Origin: a virus | Length of the DNA: 21,240 nucleotides | Virus record (IMG/VR): IMGVR_UViG_3300013129_000045 | Coordinates: 1-21,240 of that record | Reading direction: 5' to 3' (one strand) | In this document: positions 1-7,315 of the stretch, one piece after another | Layout: each line of letters opens with the position of its first letter | How positions within the stretch are numbered: the first letter of the stretch is position 1 | Translations under genes and position numbers: made by a program | The notes under the pieces: model-generated | Seen by the model: the letters and a program-made list of their open reading frames with translations, nothing else | The model's database searches: none | Told to the model about the DNA's origin: nothing

Positions 1-306
1 CTTCGGGTGCGGGCTATCCGCTGTCAAGGTCACGTTGCGATATGACGTGTATATGATATCTGGGAAGGCGGGGGAATACAGTATGTTTTCACCAGAATAG
101 CCTACCATGGGTAGCCAGTCCTCAAGGACCAGGCCGGTATAGATCAGCAGATCAAGGATACCGATGTTTGCAGGCAGCCGCATGTGGTCCATGTTGGTGG
201 GGGTCCATATGAACTTGGCGTAGACCCCCTGTTGACGGCGATACTCAAGGTACCGTTCGAAGTCAAAGCTTGGGTTGTAGGGCACATAGGCATGTGTCAA
301 GGCCAT
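1..306 (-). CDS. Truncated phage protein of unknown function (5' end only)
   Basis: The reading frame is open from an ATG at 306-304 to the left edge, giving the first 102 residues; the rest lies outside the window. The start overlaps the stop of the upstream gene by one base (TAATG), so translation is probably coupled. The protein begins MALTHAYVPYNPSF and continues with an aromatic, soluble-looking sequence (FERYLEYRRQQG, then KFIWTPTNMDHMRLP, then a hydrophobic ILDLLIYTGLVLEDW segment). I do not recognise the family. Its place after the adaptor-like and head-closure-like genes suggests a neck or tail-connection protein, but that is inference from gene order only. Confidence 0.75.
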   Translation of the reverse strand, partial: MALTHAYVPYNPSFDFERYLEYRRQQGVYAKFIWTPTNMDHMRLPANIGILDLLIYTGLVLEDWLPMVGYSGENILYSPAFPDIIYTSYRNVTLTADSPHPK

Positions 307-824
307 TAGCTTTCGCCTCCCATCTTCTGCCCATAGACATAGAAGACCTCCGCGCGCCCATGGTCTCCATGCTCTACAACGACGCCAAGGACATCATACA
401 TCGCTGTAGCATGCAAAGGTGGCTGTGGTCTTGACGCTGACCCATCTGCGGTGATCTCATAGACTCGATCACCTATCCTTGGGATCCTTGTAAGATCCTT
501 GGTTACCTCTACGGCATAGAGCTTCTGGGAGGGATCGTCCATTCCTGCCACTCCATAGAGCGGGTCGGCCCCTCTGACTGGCATTCCTTTCGTAGCACGG
601 GCAAGTGTTACCAAGGAGCCAGGCCGAGAGATGGCCCGTACCAAGACATCATCATAAAGCCACTTCGGTCCGCCAATAGCTTCCTTTCTGTTCGAATCCC
701 AGTACTGGGAATACTGACCAACTCTGAACATTCGGATAACAATCCACTTACCCTGTGATACTGTCCTATGGTCACCTCTGGTGAGCGCACGAACATGATG
801 CCTGAGATTTATCCATCGTGGCAT
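306..824 (-). CDS. Putative head-closure/neck protein, 172 aa
   Basis: A 172-residue soluble protein with a basic N-terminus (MPRWINLRHHVRALTRGDHR). It has no signal peptide or membrane segment. Visible blocks are a tyrosine/tryptophan-rich stretch (YSQYWDSNRKEAIGGPKW, about residues 38-55) and a beta-rich C-terminus (IPRIGDRVYEI, then DVLGVVVEHGDHGRAEVFYVYG). Start and stop each share one base with a neighbour (TAATG at both ends), so it is translated in lockstep with the genes either side. Phage head modules usually place adaptor, stopper and neck genes after the major capsid gene, and this one directly follows an adaptor-like protein. The head-closure label rests on that order plus size and beta-rich character; homology is not established. 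Confidence 0.6.
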   Translation of the reverse strand: MPRWINLRHHVRALTRGDHRTVSQGKWIVIRMFRVGQYSQYWDSNRKEAIGGPKWLYDDVLVRAISRPGSLVTLARATKGMPVRGADPLYGVAGMDDPSQKLYAVEVTKDLTRIPRIGDRVYEITADGSASRPQPPLHATAMYDVLGVVVEHGDHGRAEVFYVYGQKMGGES

Positions 825-2089
825 TACCGATACACCCCATACATCTTGGTCTGCTCTCCACGGAGCTCACTGAGATACTTCCCTGACTTGACACCAATGA
901 AGGCCCCACCGGAACCACCGACGGGCGAATCAGGTGGAATAGATTCTCTGATGCACTTCTCAAGCTCCTCAGCGATCTTGTCCCAGTTGTTGTCAAAGTA
1001 TTCAACCTTGACAGCAAGAAGAGACCGGCTCTTGACCCCTCCCATCAGCAGCATGCCTCTGATGAAGAGATCTCTGAGAACCATGCAAATAGTCAGACGG
1101 TTTACCAGAATGAGATTCTGTGGTGTTATGACAGTCTGATACACGTCGCGGACCCATAGAGACGCCTCGAGGATCAGCTTCCATATGTCATACTCAGTGA
1201 TAGTAGCATCCAAGTCTACGTCCCACCCGGTGATACGCTTGAGAATCTGCTCTGGGGATGCGTAGACTGGACTAAGCGGTCCCATGAACCTAAAGGTATG
1301 TGTCTCTGCATCATACCCGCGGCGCGTAGTGCCGCGCACCACTCCTGGTGCTAGAGTGAAGATGTACTCACGGTTTGTGGTAGTAGTCAGATCGTCCGTA
1401 TCAAAGATGACTTGACGATCACTTACTACCACCCCGCTACAGTTGATACGACGATCACCAAATGGGTCAAGGTCAAGGGGCAAATCTGTCCATCGGCCAT
1501 TGAGCGCATTGGTTGGAATAGTGATTGCTGGATCGACAGTGTCATTGTAGAGGCATATGATTCTTGCCAGTGTATCTACACCAACTGTCTTATCCTGTGG
1601 GAATGTACTTACCAGTGCTATCGGTGCATCATCCCCTTGGTCGGCGAAAAGGCTATGGGATGGGTCTCCAGTCTCGTCAGTAGGGTCACCATCCCTCCAC
1701 AGATCTACCTCCGGAGTAACAACCGGAGGTCCAGTCTGTGGCGCTACTGTCTCAGCTGTCTTGAAGCCAAAGATCACGTTTGCAGCCAGCGTATCGTTGT
1801 CAATGGCTCGAATGCCAGACGTCCCACCTACGATAATCATGATGTAGTGGGTCAGAGGCTGCAGAACGGCTGTTGGATCTATCTGAACGATAGCCCCAAC
1901 CTTGGTTACAGTCACTGCCATGAACTCATAGAACTGACTTCTGGTCTCGTTGGTCCTATATAGTTTGAAGAAGTCAGAGTCAAGATACGACCCCTCTATC
2001 TCCTTGCTGAACTGGACAAACAGACTATGGTCCAGATAGTGTCCTGTAACGCCATCTGCCGGCGTCGTGCTGACGACAGTAATTGCCAT
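824..2089 (-). CDS. Virion protein with two Ig-like (Big_5/SbsA-like) domains and adaptor-like C-terminus, 421 aa
   Basis: Residues 3-113 begin TVVSTTPADGVTGHYLDHSL and contain FVQFSKEI, the usual opening of a bacterial Ig-like Big_5/SbsA domain. A second copy runs from about 156 to 270 (ALVSTFPQDKTVGVDTLARI, ending THTFRF). A 40-residue Asp/Pro-rich linker separates them. Residues 275-390 are helical, starting YASPEQILKRITGWDVD and followed by an acidic stretch and ILEASLWVRDVYQ. That layout resembles the small helical head-tail adaptors (HK97 gp6 type), and the gene lies downstream of the capsid gene as adaptors do. The Ig calls are pattern matches made with fair confidence; the adaptor call is weaker. 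AAGGGG lies before the ATG, across the upstream gene's stop. Ig domains on phage particles are usually surface-exposed and bind carbohydrate or cells. This could instead be a decoration or neck protein. Confidence 0.75.
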   Translation of the reverse strand: MAITVVSTTPADGVTGHYLDHSLFVQFSKEIEGSYLDSDFFKLYRTNETRSQFYEFMAVTVTKVGAIVQIDPTAVLQPLTHYIMIIVGGTSGIRAIDNDTLAANVIFGFKTAETVAPQTGPPVVTPEVDLWRDGDPTDETGDPSHSLFADQGDDAPIALVSTFPQDKTVGVDTLARIICLYNDTVDPAITIPTNALNGRWTDLPLDLDPFGDRRINCSGVVVSDRQVIFDTDDLTTTTNREYIFTLAPGVVRGTTRRGYDAETHTFRFMGPLSPVYASPEQILKRITGWDVDLDATITEYDIWKLILEASLWVRDVYQTVITPQNLILVNRLTICMVLRDLFIRGMLLMGGVKSRSLLAVKVEYFDNNWDKIAEELEKCIRESIPPDSPVGGSGGAFIGVKSGKYLSELRGEQTKMYGVYR

Positions 2090-2093
2090 TTAC

Positions 2094-2570
2094 CTACCCC
2101 TTGAGGGAAGCCAGCTGACTGGTCAGCAGATTGATCCTGTTCGGCCTGGCCTGCCCTTCCTTCTCAAGCTCGAGAGCAACCTCGAGGGTCTTTCGGGAGA
2201 AGGTGCGGCGTGCCGCTTCCATGAACTGATGATCCTTGTAATCAAGCAGCCGGCGGGCAGCCGGCGCATACTCCGAGGTCAGCCACTTGGTATCCACGGG
2301 CTTTCCGGTAACGAGTTTGTCGACGACGATAACCCGCCCCGTTCGTATCCCATTGAGAACAAACCTGACTTCCCGATCCGTCAGTTTCGATCCATCAACC
2401 TTGGTGCTGAGCTTTCCGGTGAAGGCATTGAGTTCAACCTTCCCGGAGTCGATCTTCCAAAAGACCTCTCCAGGGCCAAGACGCAGGACGAGCCCGGCCT
2501 TGACGTGGTCGACGGTCACTTCCTGTGGTGCCATGATTGGTTTCTGGTGCTTCACTGTTGGTTCACTCAT
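2094..2570 (-). CDS. Hypothetical protein, 158 aa, first gene after the capsid terminator
   Basis: Supported by a strong AGGAGG site nine bases before the ATG and by a four-base gap to the next gene. The N-terminus is probably beta-rich (AGLVLRLGPGEVFWKIDSGK), followed by charged segments (DGSKLTDREVRFVLNGI, RVIVVDKLVTGK) and a helical basic C-terminal half with EAARRTFSRKTLEVALELEK. There is no cysteine cluster, signal peptide or membrane segment. I do not recognise the family. It sits between the capsid gene and the Ig-domain gene, behind a terminator and a candidate promoter, so it may set a lower expression level for the connector genes than for capsid. A minor head protein is the simplest guess. 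Confidence 0.75.
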   Translation of the reverse strand: MSEPTVKHQKPIMAPQEVTVDHVKAGLVLRLGPGEVFWKIDSGKVELNAFTGKLSTKVDGSKLTDREVRFVLNGIRTGRVIVVDKLVTGKPVDTKWLTSEYAPAARRLLDYKDHQFMEAARRTFSRKTLEVALELEKEGQARPNRINLLTSQLASLKG

Positions 2571-2608
2571 GTCTGCAGTCCTCCTACTGGGTCATGAATA
2601 TTGGGCCT

Positions 2609-2638
2609 ATTGTACCATAGTGCCCATAGACAAAACAA
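2609..2638 (-). promoter_or_regulatory. Candidate promoter for the connector genes
   Basis: On the minus strand a -10-like TACAAT (2614-2609) lies 18 bases after a weak -35, TTGTTT (2638-2633). The -35 overlaps the T-run of the capsid terminator, giving a terminator-then-promoter arrangement about 40 bases before the next start codon. The nonamer GGTACAATA here is identical to the one in the other sizeable left-arm gap at 6827-6835. Confidence 0.4.
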
Positions 2639-2668
2639 GGGGCCGACCCTGTTAGGAGCCGACCCCTT
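2629..2668 (-). terminator. Rho-independent terminator after the major capsid gene
   Basis: Read on the minus strand, AAGGGGTCGGCTC (2668-2656) pairs with GGGTCGGCCCCTT (2649-2637) across a six-base loop. The 13-base-pair GC-rich stem includes three G-T wobbles. It is followed at once by TTGTTTTGTC. It begins about 22 bases after the capsid stop codon. The plus-strand reading lacks a T-run, so the signal is directional and matches the capsid gene. Confidence 0.85.
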
Positions 2669-2690
2669 GGAAACTTCTATGCGGTTCTGC

Positions 2691-4142
2691 TTACACCCTG
2701 TTGACCGTTGTGTCGATCGGAGTGAGCGTCACGCTGTTGACGTTGTCAAACGCATACGTCTTGTCGATGACGACGTTCCGAGCGACGGCCACCGCACGAC
2801 CCTGCTCCCGCAGCGCCATGCCATACCGCTCGCGGATCTTGATGTAGTTGATCTCGCGCTCGATATCGGTCCATCTTTCCATGGTGGGATTCTCCTTCTG
2901 GAGGATCAGGCCACCCTTGCGGCTGTCTGCGAAGATAACGTTCGTCGCATACTTGCCGGACGAGGGACCTCCGCTGACCTTGTAGTAAGGTACCAGCGGG
3001 GTGACCAGGATCTTGAAAGCCCGGTCGACGTGCTTGGGCGTCGTGTAGTAAGTAGCCCCGAAGGGTGTCAGATTCGGCCAGGCATACGGGGCCACGCCGA
3101 GCTTCTGGTAGATCGGGTCTACCGTGTTCCAGTTGCCACCACCGACCGCGCCAGGGGCGAGGGAGGGAACGCCGTTCCCGCCAAACTTACCCCATGGAGT
3201 GCCGAGGCTTCCCCAAGGCATGGGATCCCAGCCAGGATTCGCATTGCCCTGTGGCACGTACTGGACCCCGCCGTCCATCATAACTTCGCGGATCTCAGCG
3301 TCGCGCGCCCAGAGCGCCCACGCGAATGGGTGGATAAGAATGGTGTCGATCATGTAGCCTCGCATCTCCATCCAGGCGAGCAGGTTCATGATGTCATCCA
3401 ATCCGAGGGCACCATTGGGATTACCATCGATGCCACGACCTGTGCAAGAACCGAGCGGTACGTTACCCGCATCGGCGTTATCAATGAGAGTGTATCCGCA
3501 CTGCTCATTGAGCATCTTGACGCACAGGGTTTCCTTCTTGTTCAGAAGTTCCTCTGCTAGGGATCTCACCGTGTAGGCAAAGATACCCCAGTTGTCAGAC
3601 TCGAGCAGCTCGCGAGTGCCTGCCACCTTCGCCCCGTACTTCTTGATCTCGAGGTTCAGGCGGTAAGCCTGGTCGCTTACAGCCGAGCTGGTTTCTGGGT
3701 ACTCACTGCCTTCCGGAACTTCTTCCACTTCCACCCCACCGAGCGTACGTATGGTCACGTTGATGGCGTTCCCCGCGTAGGGGATTGTGTCAAAGAGGTT
3801 CGCGGATACGAGCCGCGAGGGAACGATCCTCGACTTCATGAGGATCTCTGTCGCAGCGTAGAAGAGCTGCGGAAAGTCCTTGGACATGAGAACTTCCTTG
3901 ATAGCGACTTTCTCGCCGGCGAGCTTGCCGGTCTCGAAAGCACTCAGGATTTCCATGATGTCCGCCATATCGCGCTCGGCCGCGGCCTGAACCACTTCCG
4001 ACAGATATGTCTTTCCATCCTTGTCAAAGGGGCTGATCCCCTCCTTCTGCAGCTCTTCGGCGGCGATCTTTACCGACTCGGACGCATTGTACGAGTCGAG
4101 ATATCGCAGGGAACCTAAAGCTGGTGTGAAGATCTTACTCAT
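2691..4142 (-). CDS. Major capsid protein, HK97-fold type, 483 aa
   Basis: Forms the icosahedral shell. It is preceded by the protease/scaffold and a probable decoration gene, followed by connector genes, and has its own terminator, as expected for the most abundant structural protein. Residues 105-200 look like the P-domain/E-loop region of tailed-phage capsid proteins (ANLFDTIPYAGNAINVTIR, VEEVPEGSEYPE, IKKYGAKVAGTRELLES). The N-terminal 100 residues are helical and charged, like a delta domain removed or retained during maturation. Residues 296-360 form an unusual Gly/Pro/Trp-rich stretch, perhaps a surface loop. I chose the ATG at 4142 (MSKIFTPALGSL) because AAGGGGG lies nine bases upstream; an in-frame ATG at 4181 lies inside the preceding gene and looks spurious. 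Identity rests on context and general pattern, not on a matched reference. Confidence 0.85.
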   Translation of the reverse strand: MSKIFTPALGSLRYLDSYNASESVKIAAEELQKEGISPFDKDGKTYLSEVVQAAAERDMADIMEILSAFETGKLAGEKVAIKEVLMSKDFPQLFYAATEILMKSRIVPSRLVSANLFDTIPYAGNAINVTIRTLGGVEVEEVPEGSEYPETSSAVSDQAYRLNLEIKKYGAKVAGTRELLESDNWGIFAYTVRSLAEELLNKKETLCVKMLNEQCGYTLIDNADAGNVPLGSCTGRGIDGNPNGALGLDDIMNLLAWMEMRGYMIDTILIHPFAWALWARDAEIREVMMDGGVQYVPQGNANPGWDPMPWGSLGTPWGKFGGNGVPSLAPGAVGGGNWNTVDPIYQKLGVAPYAWPNLTPFGATYYTTPKHVDRAFKILVTPLVPYYKVSGGPSSGKYATNVIFADSRKGGLILQKENPTMERWTDIEREINYIKIRERYGMALREQGRAVAVARNVVIDKTYAFDNVNSVTLTPIDTTVNRV

Positions 4143-4155
4143 TGCTTTAACCCCC

Positions 4156-5271
4156 TTATACCAGGATACCGAAAGCAACATCGAGCTGACCGATGATGAT
4201 GCTTACGTTAGCGGTGTTCGTCAGAAGAGGCTCATACATCACCTTCTTCACATTGTCCTTGCTGGCAGCGTAGGACACCGAAGCGATCGCACTCTGCTGA
4301 AGGATGGTTGTGATGAAGTTGTAGAGACGAGCCGTGAGGCCGCCAGTGTCAGTGCCCTTCATCCCGGAACCGGGTATGGAGTCGATGACTTCGTCCAGGT
4401 TCCATGGTACGCGGTTCCTGTGCTCGAGAATCTTGCCGAACTTCTGGGCCTGATCCGCGCCATCGAACTTGGTGAACTTACCCTTGATGTCTGGCATCAG
4501 AAAGTCACCGGACTGAATGACGGATTCGAGAGTCGCAAGGTCAGCTTCGCTGAACCATGCGTACTGGTGCTTCGCATCGACCGCTGCCCTGATCGCTGTC
4601 AGAACAGTGGCACGGGCGCCTGCACCGTATACGCCGATGAAGGGTATGGTCAGAACGCCACCGAGGGCGATGCTGTTACCATTGGACCCCTGACGGGCGT
4701 CGTAGTTGAGATACCGGAGCCGCATGTCACTGAAGACCTTGTGGTTCACGATACCGATTGGCCTGTTTGCAACCCGTACATACGGATCGCTGGCAGCTTC
4801 GGCAACTTCGCCGGAGAGTGTCAGGATGCCGTACTTCCCACAGTTGGCCGTATAGCCGTCGTTCTGGTCGGCTCCGCCATTGGCGGCGACGATCAGTCCA
4901 GCTATGTCCTTGGGGTACATGTAGTTGATGGGCTTCTCCAGATGGCTGCCATCAACGCCGATGGAAACGTACTGATATCCGTCTGTGCGGATACCTGCGG
5001 AGTCATCGTCCGCAGTGTACGCCCTGGCGTCCTTGAGAGGAACGACGGCCACAATGGTGCCCGCAGGCATTACCACCGGCCACTCCGCATCCATGTCGAT
5101 ATCGACGGAGGGGAGTGTTCTCACCGGGTAGTAGTTGCCTATGGCTTCTTTCCCATTGTAGCGGTACAGGTCCTCGATGCTGTTGAGATAGCTCAGACTC
5201 TCAACAGACTTCATGGGCAGCTTGTTGGAGAACTGACCACCGGTCGGGTTGTAGAAGAGATCTGTACTCAT
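4156..5271 (-). CDS. Putative capsid decoration/structural protein, 371 aa
   Basis: Lies between the protease-scaffold gene and the major capsid gene, the position of decoration (cement) genes in many siphophages and myophages. It has a good Shine-Dalgarno (AGAGGTGA) before the ATG and gaps of about 15 bases on either side. The sequence is soluble, with a probable beta-rich middle (DAEWPVVMPAGTIVAVVPLK near residues 61-80, and GGVLTIPFIGVYGAG). The C-terminal third is more helical and ends in a hydrophobic IIIGQLDVAFGILV. It is larger than lambda gpD-type cement proteins (about 110 residues), so it may be a multi-domain cement protein, a second capsid component or an internal head protein. 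No catalytic motif is visible. Function is inferred from position. Confidence 0.7.
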   Translation of the reverse strand: MSTDLFYNPTGGQFSNKLPMKSVESLSYLNSIEDLYRYNGKEAIGNYYPVRTLPSVDIDMDAEWPVVMPAGTIVAVVPLKDARAYTADDDSAGIRTDGYQYVSIGVDGSHLEKPINYMYPKDIAGLIVAANGGADQNDGYTANCGKYGILTLSGEVAEAASDPYVRVANRPIGIVNHKVFSDMRLRYLNYDARQGSNGNSIALGGVLTIPFIGVYGAGARATVLTAIRAAVDAKHQYAWFSEADLATLESVIQSGDFLMPDIKGKFTKFDGADQAQKFGKILEHRNRVPWNLDEVIDSIPGSGMKGTDTGGLTARLYNFITTILQQSAIASVSYAASKDNVKKVMYEPLLTNTANVSIIIGQLDVAFGILV

Positions 5272-5286
5272 TTCTTCACCTCTACC

Positions 5287-6807
5287 TTAATGATTTCGCC
5301 TGATCGCCGAAGCGATCGAACGGCCACCCAGCGGATTGCCGCTCATCTTAGGTGGCATGCCGTTGCGCAGCCTTGAACCAAGAGCTTCCCGTATTACGGT
5401 CTGACCCTCAGGTTTATTGGCATCTTTGGCACTGCTGCCTGGTTCACTGCTTCCGTCAGAGTCCTTTGGAGGATCGGTCTTTGACCCATCATCCCCGGAC
5501 TTGCCGGATGTATCTGATCCCCCGTCCGCAGGCGTACCGGATGGTTGATCGTTGGTCTTTCCGCTATCGTCTGCGGATGCACCTGCTTCTCCTGCACTAC
5601 CATCCCCAGCTGGCGCTGCCGGAGGAGATACCTCCCCGGCACCATCAGGGCTAGCGGCAGGATCGCTCGTTCCACCATCAGGATCTCCTGTGTTGGTATC
5701 GGGGTCTGTGTCGCCTCCTGGAAGGGCCGAATCAGGAGGTGTTTCGCCAGGACCTTTGCCCTGTTCGTCATCACCTTCCTGTGGCTGGATATTCCCAAGG
5801 CTGAGATCGCTCTTGAGCTTATCGAGCTCATCGATCCTATCCCTGAGTGCAGTGGCAAGAGAAACAATGACGTCGTCTTTCTCCTTCAGCTTTGCCTCAT
5901 ACAAGGCAATAACCTGACCAATCGATTGCTCGGTTGATTGGGTTGGTGCAGGGGCAGAAGCCGGGGGAGTCGATGCTTGTGCATTGTCACCCATAGTGTC
6001 ACCACCTTCTGGTTTAATGCTGGCTGATGGATGGACGCTCTTTCCGACTTCCTCGTAAACGTGCAGGTAACCAAGTGATGGTTCCTGATCGATTACCTGG
6101 TACTTGTCGGGTGCGCCCTCACCTTCCATGACGTCCATTCTGCGAACAGCAGCGTAGATGTCAGAGGGATTATACACCACGGAGTATTCCCGGAACAACG
6201 GGTTATACACTTCTGCCATGCAGATTGCCCCATCGTAGTCCTTGCCCGGAGTGTGTCCACACTCTTCATCATACATTGACTTCCCACAGATTGAACATCG
6301 GTAGTCATTATCGGCAACCCGTGCACCCAGGGAAACTGTCAAGAGTCTCCTCGACCGCAGGGCATCGATAGCATTCTGTCCACCTATCATCGCATCGTTC
6401 GGTATGAACGTAGCGACCTTTCCGTAACCAGTGGACAATCCCGAGGGAGTCTCTGTCGCCCTACGGGAGTATCGTGAGAATATGTTGGAGCCAACCGAGA
6501 GAAGTGTGTGGTCTCCCGAGGAGAACAGACCTCCACCACCCATCTCATGATGCATGAGGAAGGGAGTGAGGTGTGGCTGGAAGAAGGACATAACTGCCTT
6601 GTCCATGCCCTTCTCCATGTACTTTCTGTGGTTGGAGTTCTTAAGGCCTGTGTGGAATACCTCAGAGACTACTACTGCACCAGGACCAAAGTCATGCTTC
6701 TTGATGATCTCGGTCGCTATGGCAATAAGTTCGTCGTCTTCCTTCTTGGCGTACTTTGGAACTTCAGCGCCAGGATCCAGGCCATAGTTGACTATGCTTA
6801 GTCGCAT
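5287..6807 (-). CDS. Fused prohead maturation protease and scaffold, 506 aa
   Basis: The N-terminal domain (about residues 1-225) looks like a phage prohead protease of the herpes-protease fold. It has a histidine pair at 86-87, the TVSLG motif with Ser159, and REYSVV with Glu207 before a final conserved stretch. These match in order the His-Ser-Glu triad known for HK97 gp4, though the exact residues are my inference. A cysteine/histidine cluster sits between Ser and Glu (CSIC at 171-174, ECGH at 182-185, C196), as in several phage proteases, and may bind zinc. Residues 293-335 form a charged coiled coil. Residues 341-468 are a Gly/Asp/Ser/Pro-rich linker, and the tail is basic (residues 472-506), like the capsid-binding end of scaffolds. 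A candidate promoter lies just upstream. Self-cleavage after assembly is expected for such fusions. Confidence 0.8.
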   Translation of the reverse strand: MRLSIVNYGLDPGAEVPKYAKKEDDELIAIATEIIKKHDFGPGAVVVSEVFHTGLKNSNHRKYMEKGMDKAVMSFFQPHLTPFLMHHEMGGGGLFSSGDHTLLSVGSNIFSRYSRRATETPSGLSTGYGKVATFIPNDAMIGGQNAIDALRSRRLLTVSLGARVADNDYRCSICGKSMYDEECGHTPGKDYDGAICMAEVYNPLFREYSVVYNPSDIYAAVRRMDVMEGEGAPDKYQVIDQEPSLGYLHVYEEVGKSVHPSASIKPEGGDTMGDNAQASTPPASAPAPTQSTEQSIGQVIALYEAKLKEKDDVIVSLATALRDRIDELDKLKSDLSLGNIQPQEGDDEQGKGPGETPPDSALPGGDTDPDTNTGDPDGGTSDPAASPDGAGEVSPPAAPAGDGSAGEAGASADDSGKTNDQPSGTPADGGSDTSGKSGDDGSKTDPPKDSDGSSEPGSSAKDANKPEGQTVIREALGSRLRNGMPPKMSGNPLGGRSIASAIRRNH

Positions 6808-6827
6808 TCATTCACCTCTCGACCAAT

Positions 6828-6857
6828 ATTGTACCCTTATGCACGGGTTCGTGCCAC
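6828..6857 (-). promoter_or_regulatory. Candidate promoter before the protease-scaffold/capsid genes
   Basis: On the minus strand TACAAT (6833-6828) lies 18 bases after GTGGCA (6857-6852; four of six match TTGACA). The predicted transcript would start about 15 bases before the protease-scaffold ATG. A 14-base inverted repeat (GCACG-4-CGTGC, 6841-6854) occupies the spacer and could be a weak operator or chance. The nonamer GGTACAATA is shared exactly with the site at 2608-2616. Confidence 0.45.
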
Positions 6858-6866
6858 ATCTTTGCC

Positions 6867-7304
6867 TCATGCGATACTTTTGGCAAGGAGCGCAAGGGCA
6901 GCATCGATCTCTCCGCGGTTCGCTAGACCGACAATGTCAGCCACGTTCCGCTTGCTCACGCTCATATTCTCACACATGTCGACCACAACTGCAACGATTT
7001 CGCTGTAGCTGATGGCTTTCTCGTTGTACATATGGAGGAGTTCCTGAAGGACGTCAAGACCCGCGAACTCTTTCCCGGTGTCTCCCTTGAAACACTTGAG
7101 GCTCTTGGCCTTCCGGTAGATACACGCCCTGATCTTGTTCTTGTCCCCGGGACCCTTGTATCGTCCGAGCAGGCTTAGCCCAGCCTTAACATGCTTGCAG
7201 TCTGGAACAGGAAACGACCGATTTGGTCCACAGAAAGTGGACGAGGCCAATCCCTTGCGCTGCTTCGCAGACAAATGGGCGTCCTGTGTGTTAGTAGTAC
7301 TCAT
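6867..7304 (-). CDS. Small phage protein with FCGPNRSFPVPD motif (DUF6582-like), 145 aa
   Basis: Starts at an ATG with a near-perfect AAGGAGG six bases upstream; that site overlaps the portal stop. Residues 10-72 carry a pattern familiar from phage head-module proteins and the tails of some prohead proteases: LSAKQRKGL, then FCGPNRSFPVPD, KHVKAGLSLLGRY, then NKIRACIYRKAKSLKC. The family name DUF6582 is from memory and is tentative. Cys25, Cys36, Cys61 and Cys71 fall in this block and may bind metal. The C-terminal half is helical (VLQELLHMYNEKAISYSEIV). In related phages this motif is linked to the protease; here it is a separate gene just before it, so a role in prohead assembly or protease regulation is reasonable but inferred. 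Confidence 0.75.
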   Translation of the reverse strand: MSTTNTQDAHLSAKQRKGLASSTFCGPNRSFPVPDCKHVKAGLSLLGRYKGPGDKNKIRACIYRKAKSLKCFKGDTGKEFAGLDVLQELLHMYNEKAISYSEIVAVVVDMCENMSVSKRNVADIVGLANRGEIDAALALLAKSIA

Positions 7305-7315
7305 AAGTAACCTCC

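Noticed and set aside
2601-3560. Plus-strand open frame of 319 codons
   Set aside because: Antisense to the major capsid gene and reads through the terminator region; no ribosome binding site or motif.
4021-5376. Plus-strand open frame of 451 codons
   Set aside because: Entirely antisense to the decoration-like and capsid genes, which have good ribosome binding sites, tight spacing and module context. The antisense product shows no recognisable motif; it reflects codon bias.
5394-5867. Minus-strand alternative frame of 157 codons inside the scaffold gene
   Set aside because: Lies over the low-complexity linker, where all frames stay open because of repetitive Gly/Asp/Ser/Pro codons.
6841-6854. 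Inverted repeat GCACG-4-CGTGC as a terminator
   Set aside because: A five-base-pair stem without a following T-run is too weak for a terminator; at most it is a minor operator.
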